From Ochrovirga pacifica (GTDB lineage: Bacteria > Bacteroidota > Bacteroidia > Flavobacteriales > Flavobacteriaceae): 64,000 nucleotides of DNA. This document shows, piece by piece, positions 44,152 through 52,786 of the stretch. The DNA is taken from positions 97,257 to 161,256 of the forward strand of contig NZ_AFPK01000026.1 in assembly GCF_000220525.1 (NCBI RefSeq), written 5' to 3'. The position numbers and the translations under genes were made by a program. Below the pieces are notes generated by a model that did no database searches, was not told the DNA's origin, and saw only the letters and a program-made list of their open reading frames with translations. Position 1 is the first letter of the stretch, and every line of letters begins with the position of its first letter.

Positions 44152-45444
44152 CTAAAGACTATTTTTTAAACTTTCCAATCGTAAGGTAACTGCATTTTTA
44201 TGTGCATCTAAACCTTCTGCTGCTGCCATCAATTCAATTGCGGGTCCTATTTTAATAATCCCTTCTTCTGTTATCTTTTGATACGTAATTTTTTTAGTAA
44301 ATGCATCCAAATTCACCCCACTGTACATACGAGCATATCCGTTGGTTGGCAGCGTATGATTGGTTCCTGAAGCATAATCTCCTGCACTTTCTGGAGTTAA
44401 CGGCCCAATAAACACAGAACCCGCATTGATGATTTGTTGCAAATAAATTTCTTCATCCAATACATTCAAAATTAAATGTTCTGGTGCATATTGGTTGATG
44501 AGTTGGATTTGAGCTTCTATAGTGTTCAATAAAATGGCACTTGAATTTTCTATTGCTCCTAAAGCGATTTCTTTTCTTGGCAGCTCATCCAATTGTTTTT
44601 TTAACTCAACTTGGACCCCATCTATCAGTTGCTGAGACTCTGTCACCAAAATTACTTGGCTATCAGCTCCGTGTTCTGCCTGCGATAACAAATCTGCTAC
44701 CACAAAACTGGCTGTTGCATGTTTATCTGCAACCACCATCACCTCGCTAGGTCCTGCTGGCATGTCAATGGCCAATCCTTGGCTAAGTGCGTATTGCTTG
44801 GCTGCTGTTACATACTGATTCCCTGGCCCGAATAATTTGTATACATTAGGTACCGTTTCTGTTCCATGAGTCATAGCAGCAATGGCTTGAATTCCGCCAA
44901 GCTTGTAAATTTCTGTAACCCCTACCAATTGTGCAGCAAACAGGATGGCAGGATGTACACTTCCATCTTTAGCAGGAGGTGTACACAGTACAATTTTGGA
45001 ACAACCCGCAATTTTAGCGGGTACACCTAACATTAAAATGGTAGAAAATAAAGGTGCCGATCCACCAGGAATATACAAACCAACTCTTTCTATAGGTTTC
45101 ATTTCTTGCCAACAAGCAACCCCTTGCATGGTGTTAATGACCTTTTTTTCTATTTTTTGAGAAGCGTGAAATTTCTCTACATTTTTTTTAGCCAGTACAA
45201 TGGCTTGCTTCAAATCTTCATCTACTAAAGAAACGGCTTGTTGAATTTCTTGCTCCGAAACCTTGAAATCAGACAAAGAAACGCCATCAAATTTTTGAGT
45301 GTATTGTTTTAACGCAACATCTCCATTTTCTTTTACTTCATCAAAAACACTTTTTACCGTAGCTACTAAAGAATTGGCTTCTTTTGCTGGGCGTTGAGTT
45401 ATGGTTTCCCAAGTGTTTTTTTCAGGATTTATATATGTTTTCAT
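44152..45444 (-). CDS. hisD: Histidinol dehydrogenase
   Basis: 430 residues. Family segments include VGLYIPGGSAPLFSTILMLG, VYKLFGPGNQYVTAAKQYA, DMPAGPSEVMVVAD, SQAEHGADSQVILVTES and the zinc/active-site region APEHLILNV with FIGPLTPESAGDYASGTNH. It oxidises histidinol to histidine with two NAD. It is separated from the SemiSWEET gene by a 35-nt spacer with only a small TCTTTA/TAAAGA stem and no word repeat. Confidence 0.98.
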   Translation of the reverse strand: MKTYINPEKNTWETITQRPAKEANSLVATVKSVFDEVKENGDVALKQYTQKFDGVSLSDFKVSEQEIQQAVSLVDEDLKQAIVLAKKNVEKFHASQKIEKKVINTMQGVACWQEMKPIERVGLYIPGGSAPLFSTILMLGVPAKIAGCSKIVLCTPPAKDGSVHPAILFAAQLVGVTEIYKLGGIQAIAAMTHGTETVPNVYKLFGPGNQYVTAAKQYALSQGLAIDMPAGPSEVMVVADKHATASFVVADLLSQAEHGADSQVILVTESQQLIDGVQVELKKQLDELPRKEIALGAIENSSAILLNTIEAQIQLINQYAPEHLILNVLDEEIYLQQIINAGSVFIGPLTPESAGDYASGTNHTLPTNGYARMYSGVNLDAFTKKITYQKITEEGIIKIGPAIELMAAAEGLDAHKNAVTLRLESLKNSL

Positions 45445-45449
45445 TTGTT

Positions 45450-45530
45450 TTTAGTATCGGGTATCTAGTATCGGGTATCAGGTATCATTCATTATGTCTT
45501 GATACTTGTTACCTGCTACTTGATACTAAA
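45450..45530. repeat. Heptad-word hairpin, hisD-hisG spacer (clearest example)
   Basis: GTATC recurs in exact 7-nt phase at 45454, 45461, 45468, 45475 and 45482. On the other arm GATACTT, GTTACCT, GCTACTT, GATACTA are in phase at 45501, 45508, 45515, 45522. The ends pair perfectly over 9 bp (45450-45458 with 45522-45530), and the 3' arm abuts the hisG stop codon. Confidence 0.9.
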
Positions 45531-46388
45531 TTATAAAACCATCTTTTCTATTTCTGTTGTTAGGATTCCCTCTGCTCCTAACGCTTTCAATTCATCCAAA
45601 ATGTCCCAGAATTTATCTTTAGGAATCACCGTATGGATAGAACTCCATCCTTCTTGAGCCAAAGGTAATACCGTTGGTGATTTCATTCCTGGAATTACTT
45701 TGATAATGTCATCAACCTTATCATTTGGAGCGTTTAACAATACGTATCGGTTGGCACGTCCTTTTAAGATAGATTGAATTCTGAACTGTAATTTGGCTAA
45801 CAAAGCCTGTTTGTCTTCTGATAATTTAGGCGATGATGTTAAAACAGCTTCTGACCAAAACATGACTTCTGCTTCTTTTAAACCATTAGCAAACAACGTT
45901 CCTCCGGAACTCACGATATCACAAATTCCATCAGCCAAGCCAATATTTGGAGCAATCTCAACCGAACCTGCAATTTTATGAAAAGAAGCATTAATTCCTT
46001 TATCGTTTAAGTATTTAGCTAATGTATTGGTGTAAGAAGTAGCTATACGTTTTCCTTCAAAATATGCGATTCCTGTATATTCTACATTTTTAGGCACTGC
46101 TAATGAAACTTTACATTTAGAAAAACCCAAACGCTCTACTATAGGTAAATTTTCTCCTTTTTCAATCAACGTGTTTTCTCCTAAGATTGCAATATCTACC
46201 ACTCCATCTTCTAAATATTGAGGAATGTCTCCATTTCTTAAGTAAAAAACTTCTAAAGGAAAATTTCTTGCCGTAGCTTTCAATTGTGCATTACGATGAT
46301 CGATGGCAATTCCACATTCTTTTAATAATTTTAAAGAATCTTCGTTCAATCTTCCAGATTTTTGAATGGCAATTTTAAGTGTGCTCAT
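45531..46388 (-). CDS. hisG: ATP phosphoribosyltransferase, long form
   Basis: 285 residues, so the long type with a C-terminal regulatory domain (from about 210: MKSPTVLPLAQEGWSSIHTV) that binds histidine and needs no HisZ. The catalytic part has LKIAIQKSGRLNEDSLKLL and the PRPP-loop-like IVSSGGTLFANGLKEAE. It is the first enzyme of the pathway and the first gene of the operon, 104 nt downstream of the His-rich leader peptide stop. Control is expected both by feedback on this domain and by attenuation. Confidence 0.98.
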   Translation of the reverse strand: MSTLKIAIQKSGRLNEDSLKLLKECGIAIDHRNAQLKATARNFPLEVFYLRNGDIPQYLEDGVVDIAILGENTLIEKGENLPIVERLGFSKCKVSLAVPKNVEYTGIAYFEGKRIATSYTNTLAKYLNDKGINASFHKIAGSVEIAPNIGLADGICDIVSSGGTLFANGLKEAEVMFWSEAVLTSSPKLSEDKQALLAKLQFRIQSILKGRANRYVLLNAPNDKVDDIIKVIPGMKSPTVLPLAQEGWSSIHTVIPKDKFWDILDELKALGAEGILTTEIEKMVL

Positions 46389-46411
46389 TTTGTTTAGTTT
46401 GATGAAATTTT

Positions 46412-46449
46412 AAAATAAAAAACCCGTTCGAGACAGCTCAAACGGGTTT
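46412..46449 (-). terminator. Attenuator terminator of the his operon
   Basis: On the minus strand, AAACCCGTTTGAG pairs with CTCGAACGGGTTT (13 bp with one G-T pair, 46449-46421), closed by a 4-nt loop and followed by a T-rich tail at 46420-46412. It lies between the leader peptide and hisG, as in classical attenuation. I could not identify a convincing anti-terminator arm by eye. A perfect palindrome CGCTTAAGCG overlaps the leader stop. Confidence 0.85.
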
Positions 46450-46491
46450 GAAATATATGTTTTGCATTACAACATAATCCTTCCAACTCGC

Positions 46492-46539
46492 TTAAGCGCA
46501 GTACTGGATGTGATGATGATGTAATTTGATAGTATTCAT
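46492..46539 (-). CDS. hisL: his operon leader peptide (MNTIKLHHHHIQYCA)
   Basis: A 15-codon frame with ATG at 46539 and TAA at 46494-46492 on the minus strand. It contains four consecutive His codons (CAT CAT CAT CAC). It starts about 20 nt from a -7 box and ends 42 nt before the attenuator hairpin. Ribosome stalling at the His codons when charged tRNA-His is short would favour transcription of hisG and downstream genes. The mechanism is known for enterobacterial his operons; its operation here is inferred from the layout. It is too short for ordinary gene finders. Confidence 0.88.
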   Translation of the reverse strand: MNTIKLHHHHIQYCA

Positions 46540-46557
46540 ACATTGTTTTTACATGGG

Positions 46558-46565
46558 CAAATATA
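46558..46565 (-). promoter_or_regulatory. -7 promoter element of the his operon
   Basis: TATATTTG on the minus strand fits TAnnTTTG, 18 nt upstream of the leader ATG. The -33 region does not show a clean TTTG at 19 nt. Confidence 0.5.
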
Positions 46566-46686
46566 AGAATTACATACAATTAAAAAAGCATTTAAAACAA
46601 AGAAAATTCATCCTTTTTAAAATTAATATTTTTATAACATTGCGGTTCAAAAAAAATATCCTTACTTAGATAAAAAGATTACAATA

Positions 46687-48066
46687 ATGACTGATTTAAA
46701 AATCGTAGGAAATAAAGAATGGTGCCATTTTGAAGACTTGGGAATTCCTTCTATTAGAGCTAGAGTAGACTCGGGTGCAAAAACCTCATCTATACAAGCA
46801 ACAGACATCACTACCTTTAAAAAAAATAAAGAAAGTTGGGTACGTTTTCACGTACAACCGTTAACAGAAAACAGAAGTATTTCTATAGAATGTGAATCTA
46901 AAATTATAGGAACAAGAATTGTAAAAAGCTCATCTGGCATTCCAGAAAAAAGATATGTTATTTCCTCTCCTGTAACCATGAATGGAGAGACTTGGGAAAT
47001 TGAATTGACTCTTGCCGATAGAGATACCATGGAGTTTAAAATGCTACTAGGAAGGCAAGCCATGGAAAACAGAATACTGGTAAACCCTACCGAAGAGTAT
47101 TTGTTAGGCGACATTTCTGAAGAAGAAATTGACAAACAGTACGAAACTTTTGTGATGAAAAAATCAGGGTTAAAAATAGCTGTCTTAGCCAGCAACCCAG
47201 AACTGTACTCTAACAAACGTTTGATGGAAGCTGGACGTGCAAGAGGCCACGAAATGGTGTTTTTAAATGTACAGCAATGTTACATGAAATTAGACACTGT
47301 AACCCCCGAAATAAGATACAGAGGAGGAAACGTAATTAATGATTTTGATGCTGTAATACCTAGAATTAAAACTAGCATGACCTTTTATGGTTGTGCTTTA
47401 CTTAGAATGTTTAAATCGTTGAATGTTTTTTGTTTAAACGATGCAGAATCTATTAGTTCTTCTAGAGACAAACTGTATTCTTCTCAGTTGTTTTCAAAAA
47501 ATGACATTCACATTCCAACTACTGGTTTTGCAAAATCACCCTTAGACACTAAGGATTTGATCAATATGGTAGGCGGAGCTCCTTTAATCATTAAACTTTT
47601 AGAAAGTACCCAAGGAAAAGGGGTTGTTTTGGCTGAAACTAGCAAAGCTGCAGAATCGGTAATCAATGCTTTTAAAAGTCTAAATGCCAATATTTTAGTT
47701 CAAGAATTTATAAAAGAGGCCAACGGTAAAGACTTGCGTTGTTTTGTAGTTGATGGAAAGGTGGTAGCCGCCATAGAAAGAACAGCTGCCAAAGGAGAAT
47801 TTAGAGCTAACATACACCAAGGAGGAAGTGCATCAATTGTAAAAATTACGCCCGAAGAAAAGAAATTAGCTTTAAAATCTGCCAAAATATTAAATCTGCC
47901 AGTAGCCGGAGTTGATCTTATTCGATCTAACAAAGGTCCTCTTTTACTAGAAGTAAACTCTTCTCCTGGCTTAGAAGGGATTGAAACAGCTACCGGAAAA
48001 GATATTGCAGGAAGCATTATTCAAGCCATTGAAAAACGCTTAAAATACGATGGTCTGGGAGTGTAA
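46687..48066 (+). CDS. RimK-type ATP-grasp ligase with N-terminal retropepsin-like (RimB/DUF-type) domain
   Basis: 459 residues in two domains. Residues 1 to about 150 match the ATP-dependent zinc protease/RimB-like family, with [19 protein letters not shown] carrying the DSGA of the aspartic-protease-like fold and [15 protein letters not shown]. From about 160 on is a RimK-like ATP-grasp enzyme: [59 protein letters not shown] and [20 protein letters not shown]. RimK adds glutamates to ribosomal protein S6 in E. coli. The target here is not known. It is divergent from the his leader. Confidence 0.92.
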   Translation: MTDLKIVGNKEWCHFEDLGIPSIRARVDSGAKTSSIQATDITTFKKNKESWVRFHVQPLTENRSISIECESKIIGTRIVKSSSGIPEKRYVISSPVTMNGETWEIELTLADRDTMEFKMLLGRQAMENRILVNPTEEYLLGDISEEEIDKQYETFVMKKSGLKIAVLASNPELYSNKRLMEAGRARGHEMVFLNVQQCYMKLDTVTPEIRYRGGNVINDFDAVIPRIKTSMTFYGCALLRMFKSLNVFCLNDAESISSSRDKLYSSQLFSKNDIHIPTTGFAKSPLDTKDLINMVGGAPLIIKLLESTQGKGVVLAETSKAAESVINAFKSLNANILVQEFIKEANGKDLRCFVVDGKVVAAIERTAAKGEFRANIHQGGSASIVKITPEEKKLALKSAKILNLPVAGVDLIRSNKGPLLLEVNSSPGLEGIETATGKDIAGSIIQAIEKRLKYDGLGV

Positions 48067-48094
48067 CAACAATCTTACCAATACTAAATAATAC

Positions 48095-48129
48095 AGAACC
48101 TCAAGTTTTTTTACTTGGGGTTCTTTATT
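48095..48129 (+). terminator. Bidirectional terminator between RimK-like and GH3 genes
   Basis: A 12-bp stem with one G-T pair (48095-48106 with 48113-48124, AGAACCTCAAGT/ACTTGGGGTTCT) and a 6-T loop, then a T-rich tail. It serves the two converging genes. Confidence 0.85.
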
Positions 48130-48134
48130 TTAAT

Positions 48135-51065
48135 CTACTCTACTATAGCCTCTTGTATCAGTTGTTGTATGTTGGTTCTGATATTATATTTTCCCAAATC
48201 GTTATTTTTCATAGTAGGATACGTTCTGTTAGACAAAAACACGTAAATCAATTCAGATTCTGGATCTGCCCAGGTAAAAGTTCCTGTAAAACCACTATGT
48301 CCAAAACTTTTTTTCGAAGTACAATTGCATGTATTCTCTACAACCCCATCTAAAGAAGGCTTGTCTAAAATCAATGCTCGTCTATTGTCTTTTGTCTTAA
48401 AGTAAACTTGATTAAACACCTTAAAAGTATTAGATCTAAAAAACTGTTTGCCTCCGTAAAATCCATTGTTTAAGTACAGTTGCATCATTTTGGCAACATC
48501 ATTTGCATTTCCAAATAAGCCAGCGTTTCCACTAACCCCACCTAACATAGCCGCTGCCATATCGTGCACATGCCCTTGAAGAGTCTGATTTCGATAGTAA
48601 TCATCTTCCTCAGAAGGGACAATACTGTCTTTTAGAAAGTAATTCAAAGGATTGTAGGTTAATCTATTTGTCCCCAAATGTTGAGTAAAAAACTCTTTCA
48701 ACAAACTTTCCATTGGAGCTTTGTAGTGGTTTTCAAATACTTTTTTAGCAAGAATAAAAGTCAAATCTGTGTACTTATAATCTCTTTCTTCTCGTAAAGA
48801 AGCATTTTTTATTTGCGTGTAAACACTATCTACATAGGCTTTTTTTAAAAATAAATCTTCTGCCACTTGAACACTGTAATCTTTACTTTTTTTTTGTGCA
48901 TACCATTGCTTATTTGGCTTGTGTGTAATGCTATCTAAAGTTTTTAAGTAAAAAGGAATCCAAGCCTGTAACCCTGATTGATGTGCTAGCATATCTATAA
49001 CCAATAAACTGTCTATGTTAGAATTTTCCACCTCTGGTAACAATGTTCCTAATCGTTGATCTAAGGTATATACTCCTTCATCAAATCCTTTTAAAAATAA
49101 GGGCATAGCTCCTAAAATCTTTGTCAAGGAAGCCAAATCGTACAAAGAATTAAGACTTACTTTTTGTTGCTTTTTATAGGTAAAAAAACCGTAAGCTTTT
49201 TCAAAAATTACGGTTCCTTTTCTTGCCACTAAAACCTGTAAGCCAGGTGCCATCTTTTTTTTTATGACCAGCTCTGCTACAGAGTCTATTTTAGATAACT
49301 TTTGACGATCCATACCCACTTCTTCTGGAATACCATATTTTAATCTTTTTAACTTGCCCCTAACAATCCCATGACCTGCTTTGTATTTTTTAAAAACTGA
49401 AACAGGTAATTTTCCTAAAAATGGCAAAGCTCCAAAAATTTGTTGTGCTGCCACAGACTGAAAAACAGCATGGTTTTGATAACCCACAATAACATGATCA
49501 ATTCCCTCTATTTTTTGCAATTGTAACAGGGCATACGGACTTGCAAACACCGCAAGGATTACTTTTTTGTACGCCGCTATTGTTTTAATCAATTCTATTT
49601 CTTGTGGTGTCATTTTATACGACTTCCACGGATGCTCATCAGATTTATGAAATCCGATAACAACGGTGTTAAAAGCAGCCAGCTTTTCCTTATAATTAGA
49701 ACTGTCCAACTCTTTTATCTGTTGTACATCCTTATATTTATGTAAAGTTTTTACAAATGTATCAGAACTAGCATCCCCCAAACTGACAGAAGCAATTTTT
49801 ACTGTATCTAATCTTTGTATAGGCAAAAAATCTTGTTGGTTTTTTACCAAGGTAATCGCGTTTTCAGCTACTTTTTTGTATAATAAATCATCTTGAACGG
49901 TATGGATATTCTTTTCAATCCCTTTGGTTGCAATTATTTTGGTTTGGTGAAGCTTGGCTAAATATTTTGCTTGTACTATTTTTTTTACAGAATGATTTAA
50001 TCTTTGCTCTGTTATTTCACCTTGCTCAATAGCTTTTTTAATGTTTGCAATACCATTTTTCACATCCATAGGAAACAAAAGCACATCATTACCTGCTTTA
50101 AAAGCTTCTAAGGAAATTAAATCTGCAGCAGCATAAGCAGCTACTCCGTGCATGTTTAAAGCATCTGTAAAAACCAGACCACCAAAACCAATTTCTTTTT
50201 GCAACAAATCTGTAATTACTTCTTTAGAAATAGAAGAAGGTCTGTTTTCTTTTACCTTTAGACTAGGCACTAACAAATGCCCAACCATAACACTTGCAAG
50301 ATCAGAATTCACCAATTGTTTATACGGATACAATTCAAGCGAATCTAACCTTTGTTTGGAAAAATTGAGAACTGGTAATGTTTTGTGCGAATCTATAGCA
50401 GTGTCTCCATGACCTGGAAAGTGTTTTGCATTGGCCAAAACTCCAACACTCTGCATACCTTCTACAAAAGCTTTTGCTTTTTGGGTAACATTGTATCTGT
50501 CTTCTCCAAAAGAACGATTGCCTATAATGGGATTTAACGGATTGGTATTTATATCTACTACAGGAGCAAAATTGACATGAATCCCCACCTGCTTGCAGTG
50601 CAATCCTATTTGTTTTCCTACCTGATAAATTAAACTATTATCTTGCACTGCCCCCAAAGTCATATTCCAAGGATAAGCAAAAGCGGGCTTGATACGCATA
50701 GACAATCCCCACTCTCCATCAAATCCTACAAGTAACGGAACCTTACTTGTATTTTGATACTTATTGTAAAGTTTTACTTGATTAGTAGGGGTTCCTTGCA
50801 TAAAAATCAGACCACCTATGTGATGCTTTTTTATCAAATCTACAATTTCTTGCTCGTGCTTTTCATCTTTATTAGAGTATGCTTGCACCATAAACAACTG
50901 CCCAATTTTCTCATCCAAAGTCATAGCATCCATAATACTATCTACCCATATTTTTTGTGCAAATCGATCTTTAGCTATTAGCGGATTGTTGATAGAAAAA
51001 AATTGTTGAGAAAAAGCGTTAACGCAAACGCTCATCCAAAAAAATATAGCCATTAGGTACTTCAT
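48135..51065 (-). CDS. GH3 beta-N-acetylhexosaminidase fused to a beta-lactamase-fold domain
   Basis: 976 residues with a signal peptide (MAIFFWMSVCVNAFSQ). The GH3 part, about 25-590, is of the NagZ type: ANAKHFPGHGDTAIDSHKTL holds the His-Asp acid/base loop, and FTDALNMHG holds the nucleophile Asp. From about 600 is a serine beta-lactamase/penicillin-binding-protein fold: SLTK at the start of a helix (DLASLTKILGA), YTD in place of YxN, and HSGFTGT near the end. It probably trims peptidoglycan-derived muropeptides or chitin-type sugars in the periplasm. The fusion is common in Bacteroidota; what the second domain does is not established. Confidence 0.93.
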   Translation of the reverse strand: MKYLMAIFFWMSVCVNAFSQQFFSINNPLIAKDRFAQKIWVDSIMDAMTLDEKIGQLFMVQAYSNKDEKHEQEIVDLIKKHHIGGLIFMQGTPTNQVKLYNKYQNTSKVPLLVGFDGEWGLSMRIKPAFAYPWNMTLGAVQDNSLIYQVGKQIGLHCKQVGIHVNFAPVVDINTNPLNPIIGNRSFGEDRYNVTQKAKAFVEGMQSVGVLANAKHFPGHGDTAIDSHKTLPVLNFSKQRLDSLELYPYKQLVNSDLASVMVGHLLVPSLKVKENRPSSISKEVITDLLQKEIGFGGLVFTDALNMHGVAAYAAADLISLEAFKAGNDVLLFPMDVKNGIANIKKAIEQGEITEQRLNHSVKKIVQAKYLAKLHQTKIIATKGIEKNIHTVQDDLLYKKVAENAITLVKNQQDFLPIQRLDTVKIASVSLGDASSDTFVKTLHKYKDVQQIKELDSSNYKEKLAAFNTVVIGFHKSDEHPWKSYKMTPQEIELIKTIAAYKKVILAVFASPYALLQLQKIEGIDHVIVGYQNHAVFQSVAAQQIFGALPFLGKLPVSVFKKYKAGHGIVRGKLKRLKYGIPEEVGMDRQKLSKIDSVAELVIKKKMAPGLQVLVARKGTVIFEKAYGFFTYKKQQKVSLNSLYDLASLTKILGAMPLFLKGFDEGVYTLDQRLGTLLPEVENSNIDSLLVIDMLAHQSGLQAWIPFYLKTLDSITHKPNKQWYAQKKSKDYSVQVAEDLFLKKAYVDSVYTQIKNASLREERDYKYTDLTFILAKKVFENHYKAPMESLLKEFFTQHLGTNRLTYNPLNYFLKDSIVPSEEDDYYRNQTLQGHVHDMAAAMLGGVSGNAGLFGNANDVAKMMQLYLNNGFYGGKQFFRSNTFKVFNQVYFKTKDNRRALILDKPSLDGVVENTCNCTSKKSFGHSGFTGTFTWADPESELIYVFLSNRTYPTMKNNDLGKYNIRTNIQQLIQEAIVE

Positions 51066-51077
51066 AAAAAAGGAATT

Positions 51078-51566
51078 TTAAGCATTAAAAAAACGAGCGT
51101 GCCAACTGTCTTTTGCAGCTACCTCCCATTGTTCTTCTATCCCTTTTTTGGTGTTGACCATATTGTTAAACACAACAGTTTGTTTGTCTATAGTTTGATT
51201 TTTGGCCATTTGAGTAAAGTCAGCCATAGATACAATTTGCAAATCGTCTTTGGTTTTGTATGCAATGGTCAATTTATTTAACATATCTAACTTAAATAAA
51301 TTCTGAATTTGTTGTACCAACTTTACAGATGCATCAATAGAACACCCTGAAACTTCTACAAAATCTTGGTCTACAGCTATAATTAAAAATTGATGGTATT
51401 TAATTACAAAACTACCTTTGACATTTTCTCCATGCCTTGTCCATTGTTCTACAAAAGACGTGGTTAATTCAGAAATTTGCAGCTCTTCTTCTGGGGTAAA
51501 CTTTCTATTGGATTGGTAAATCCAGACTCTAGCATTGTCTGGTAATTGATTATAGGGTACGTACAT
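51078..51566 (-). CDS. Conserved Flavobacteriia protein of unknown function
   Basis: 162 residues. N-terminus MYVPYNQLPDNARVWIYQSN, then RKFTPEEELQISELTTSFVEQW and VDQDFVEVSGCSIDASVKLV. Database entries for this family are often labelled ABC transporter ATPase, but no Walker A or signature motif is present, so I would not use that name. It is soluble with no signal peptide. Its stop is 12 nt before the GH3 start, and its start is 1 nt from the exonuclease stop, so it is likely co-transcribed with both. Confidence 0.8.
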   Translation of the reverse strand: MYVPYNQLPDNARVWIYQSNRKFTPEEELQISELTTSFVEQWTRHGENVKGSFVIKYHQFLIIAVDQDFVEVSGCSIDASVKLVQQIQNLFKLDMLNKLTIAYKTKDDLQIVSMADFTQMAKNQTIDKQTVVFNNMVNTKKGIEEQWEVAAKDSWHARFFNA

Positions 51567-51567
51567 G

Positions 51568-52344
51568 TTATTTCAATTTGTTGTTCAGTGATTTTAACCT
51601 AATGTTGGTCAAAACTTTTTTGGTATACAAAGGAAAATCAGCATTGATAATCCAGTTGTAATATCCTGGATTTTCTGACAATACATCTAAGACTTTTCTA
51701 TTTTTATATTTTCCAAACGTAAAAATCTCTTCTTCTTTATCATTAAACTGAATAAATCCAGCAAAATCTGCTCGTTTTTTATGAGAAGAGAACTCACTTA
51801 AATCCGCAACATTTGTACCAATATCGTCGTACTTATCAATCTGAGCTAACAAAATTTCGTACGTTGCTAACGTATCTGCTTCGGCAGAATGTGCTCCTTC
51901 TAAACCTTTTCCACAATAAAACTGATATCCTGCACTTAGCGTACGTTGTTCTTTTTTATGATAAATTGTTTGTACATCGATAAACTTAATTGCATCCAAA
52001 TCAAAATCCACCTCGGCTCTTAACATTTCTTCAGCCAAAAGAGGAATATCAAAACGATTGGAATTGAATCCTGCCAAATCGCACCCTTTAATTAGTTGAT
52101 ATACTTCTTTGGACAATTGTTTAAAAGTAGGTTCATTTTTCACTTTTTCATCTGTAATACCATGAATATCAGAAGACTCTTTAGGTATTTTAACCGTAGG
52201 ATTTACCAGCCAAGTTTTGCTTTCTTTATTTCCGTTTGGATATACCTTTAAAATTGAAATTTCTACGATTCTGTCTACAGCTATATTCACTCCTGTGGTT
52301 TCTAGGTCAAAAAAAACCAAAGGCTTTGTTAATTGTAAATTCAT
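51568..52344 (-). CDS. DnaQ-like 3'-5' exonuclease
   Basis: 258 residues. DEDDh motifs: FFDLETTGVNIAVDRIVE (Asp-x-Glu), GFNSNRFDIPLLAEEM (Asp), and GAHSAEADTLATYEIL (His and Asp). A C-terminal module of about 50 residues, IFTFGKYKNRKVLDVLSENP with YYNWIINADFP, resembles the C-terminal part of exonuclease X. The likely role is DNA proofreading or nucleic acid trimming in the cytosol. It is the first gene of a three-gene minus-strand run. Confidence 0.93.
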   Translation of the reverse strand: MNLQLTKPLVFFDLETTGVNIAVDRIVEISILKVYPNGNKESKTWLVNPTVKIPKESSDIHGITDEKVKNEPTFKQLSKEVYQLIKGCDLAGFNSNRFDIPLLAEEMLRAEVDFDLDAIKFIDVQTIYHKKEQRTLSAGYQFYCGKGLEGAHSAEADTLATYEILLAQIDKYDDIGTNVADLSEFSSHKKRADFAGFIQFNDKEEEIFTFGKYKNRKVLDVLSENPGYYNWIINADFPLYTKKVLTNIRLKSLNNKLK

Positions 52345-52424
52345 TTTGATTGTATTCTATATGCATGGTAAATTTAAATAAATCATTAACTTTATGGTTG
52401 TCATTGCAAAGTAAGTTATCAACC

Positions 52425-52733
52425 ATGCATCAACTATTTAGTTACGGTACTTTACAAGATCCTAAAATTCAAATCACTTTATTTGGAAAATTATTATTTG
52501 GAAGTCCAGATCGATTGCAAGGTTATGAAAAACAGACAATTGTATTGGAGGGAACCACATATCCTGTTTTAGTTGACTCTTCTGACAAAACAACCAAACC
52601 GATAGATGGAATTTGCTACACAGTTACCGACCAAGAGTTAAAGGCTTGTGATTTTTACGAAGGACCTGCTTATAGAAGGGTAAAAACCGTCTTAGAATCA
52701 GGAAAAGAAGCTTGGGTTTATTTAGGAGTATAA
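52425..52733 (+). CDS. Gamma-glutamylcyclotransferase-family protein
   Basis: I start at the ATG at 52425 (MHQLFSYGTLQDPKIQI), giving 102 residues. The reading from 52350 adds a non-conserved leader. Family marks are the FSYGTLQDP substrate loop, QGYEKQTIV, and the catalytic-type Glu in CDFYEGPAYRRVKT. Members act on gamma-glutamyl amino acids or related amines, forming 5-oxoproline. It is divergent from the exonuclease and ends in a terminator that overlaps its stop. Confidence 0.9.
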   Translation: MHQLFSYGTLQDPKIQITLFGKLLFGSPDRLQGYEKQTIVLEGTTYPVLVDSSDKTTKPIDGICYTVTDQELKACDFYEGPAYRRVKTVLESGKEAWVYLGV

Positions 52734-52763
52734 AAAAGCTCTTAGAAAATCCTAAGAGCTTTT
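52734..52763 (+). terminator. Bidirectional terminator between cyclotransferase and prfA
   Basis: A 12-bp perfect stem (52734-52745 with 52752-52763, AAAAGCTCTTAG/CTAAGAGCTTTT) with a 6-nt loop. Confidence 0.88.
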
Positions 52764-52786
52764 GGTCTTTTAGCAAAAAGTGAGAA

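Noticed and set aside
37107..45530. Spacer repeats as a CRISPR array or a simple microsatellite
   Set aside because: Units are 7-8 nt, degenerate, and arranged in complementary arms between genes. There are no 25-40-nt repeats with unique spacers and no cas genes.
46394..46579. 61-codon minus-strand frame covering the his leader region
   Set aside because: It overlaps the attenuator stem and its own peptide has no recognisable family. The 15-codon His-rich leader in another frame explains the region better.
51078..51566. Naming the 162-residue protein an ABC transporter ATPase
   Set aside because: The protein lacks Walker A, Walker B and the ABC signature; the name used in databases is not supported by its sequence.
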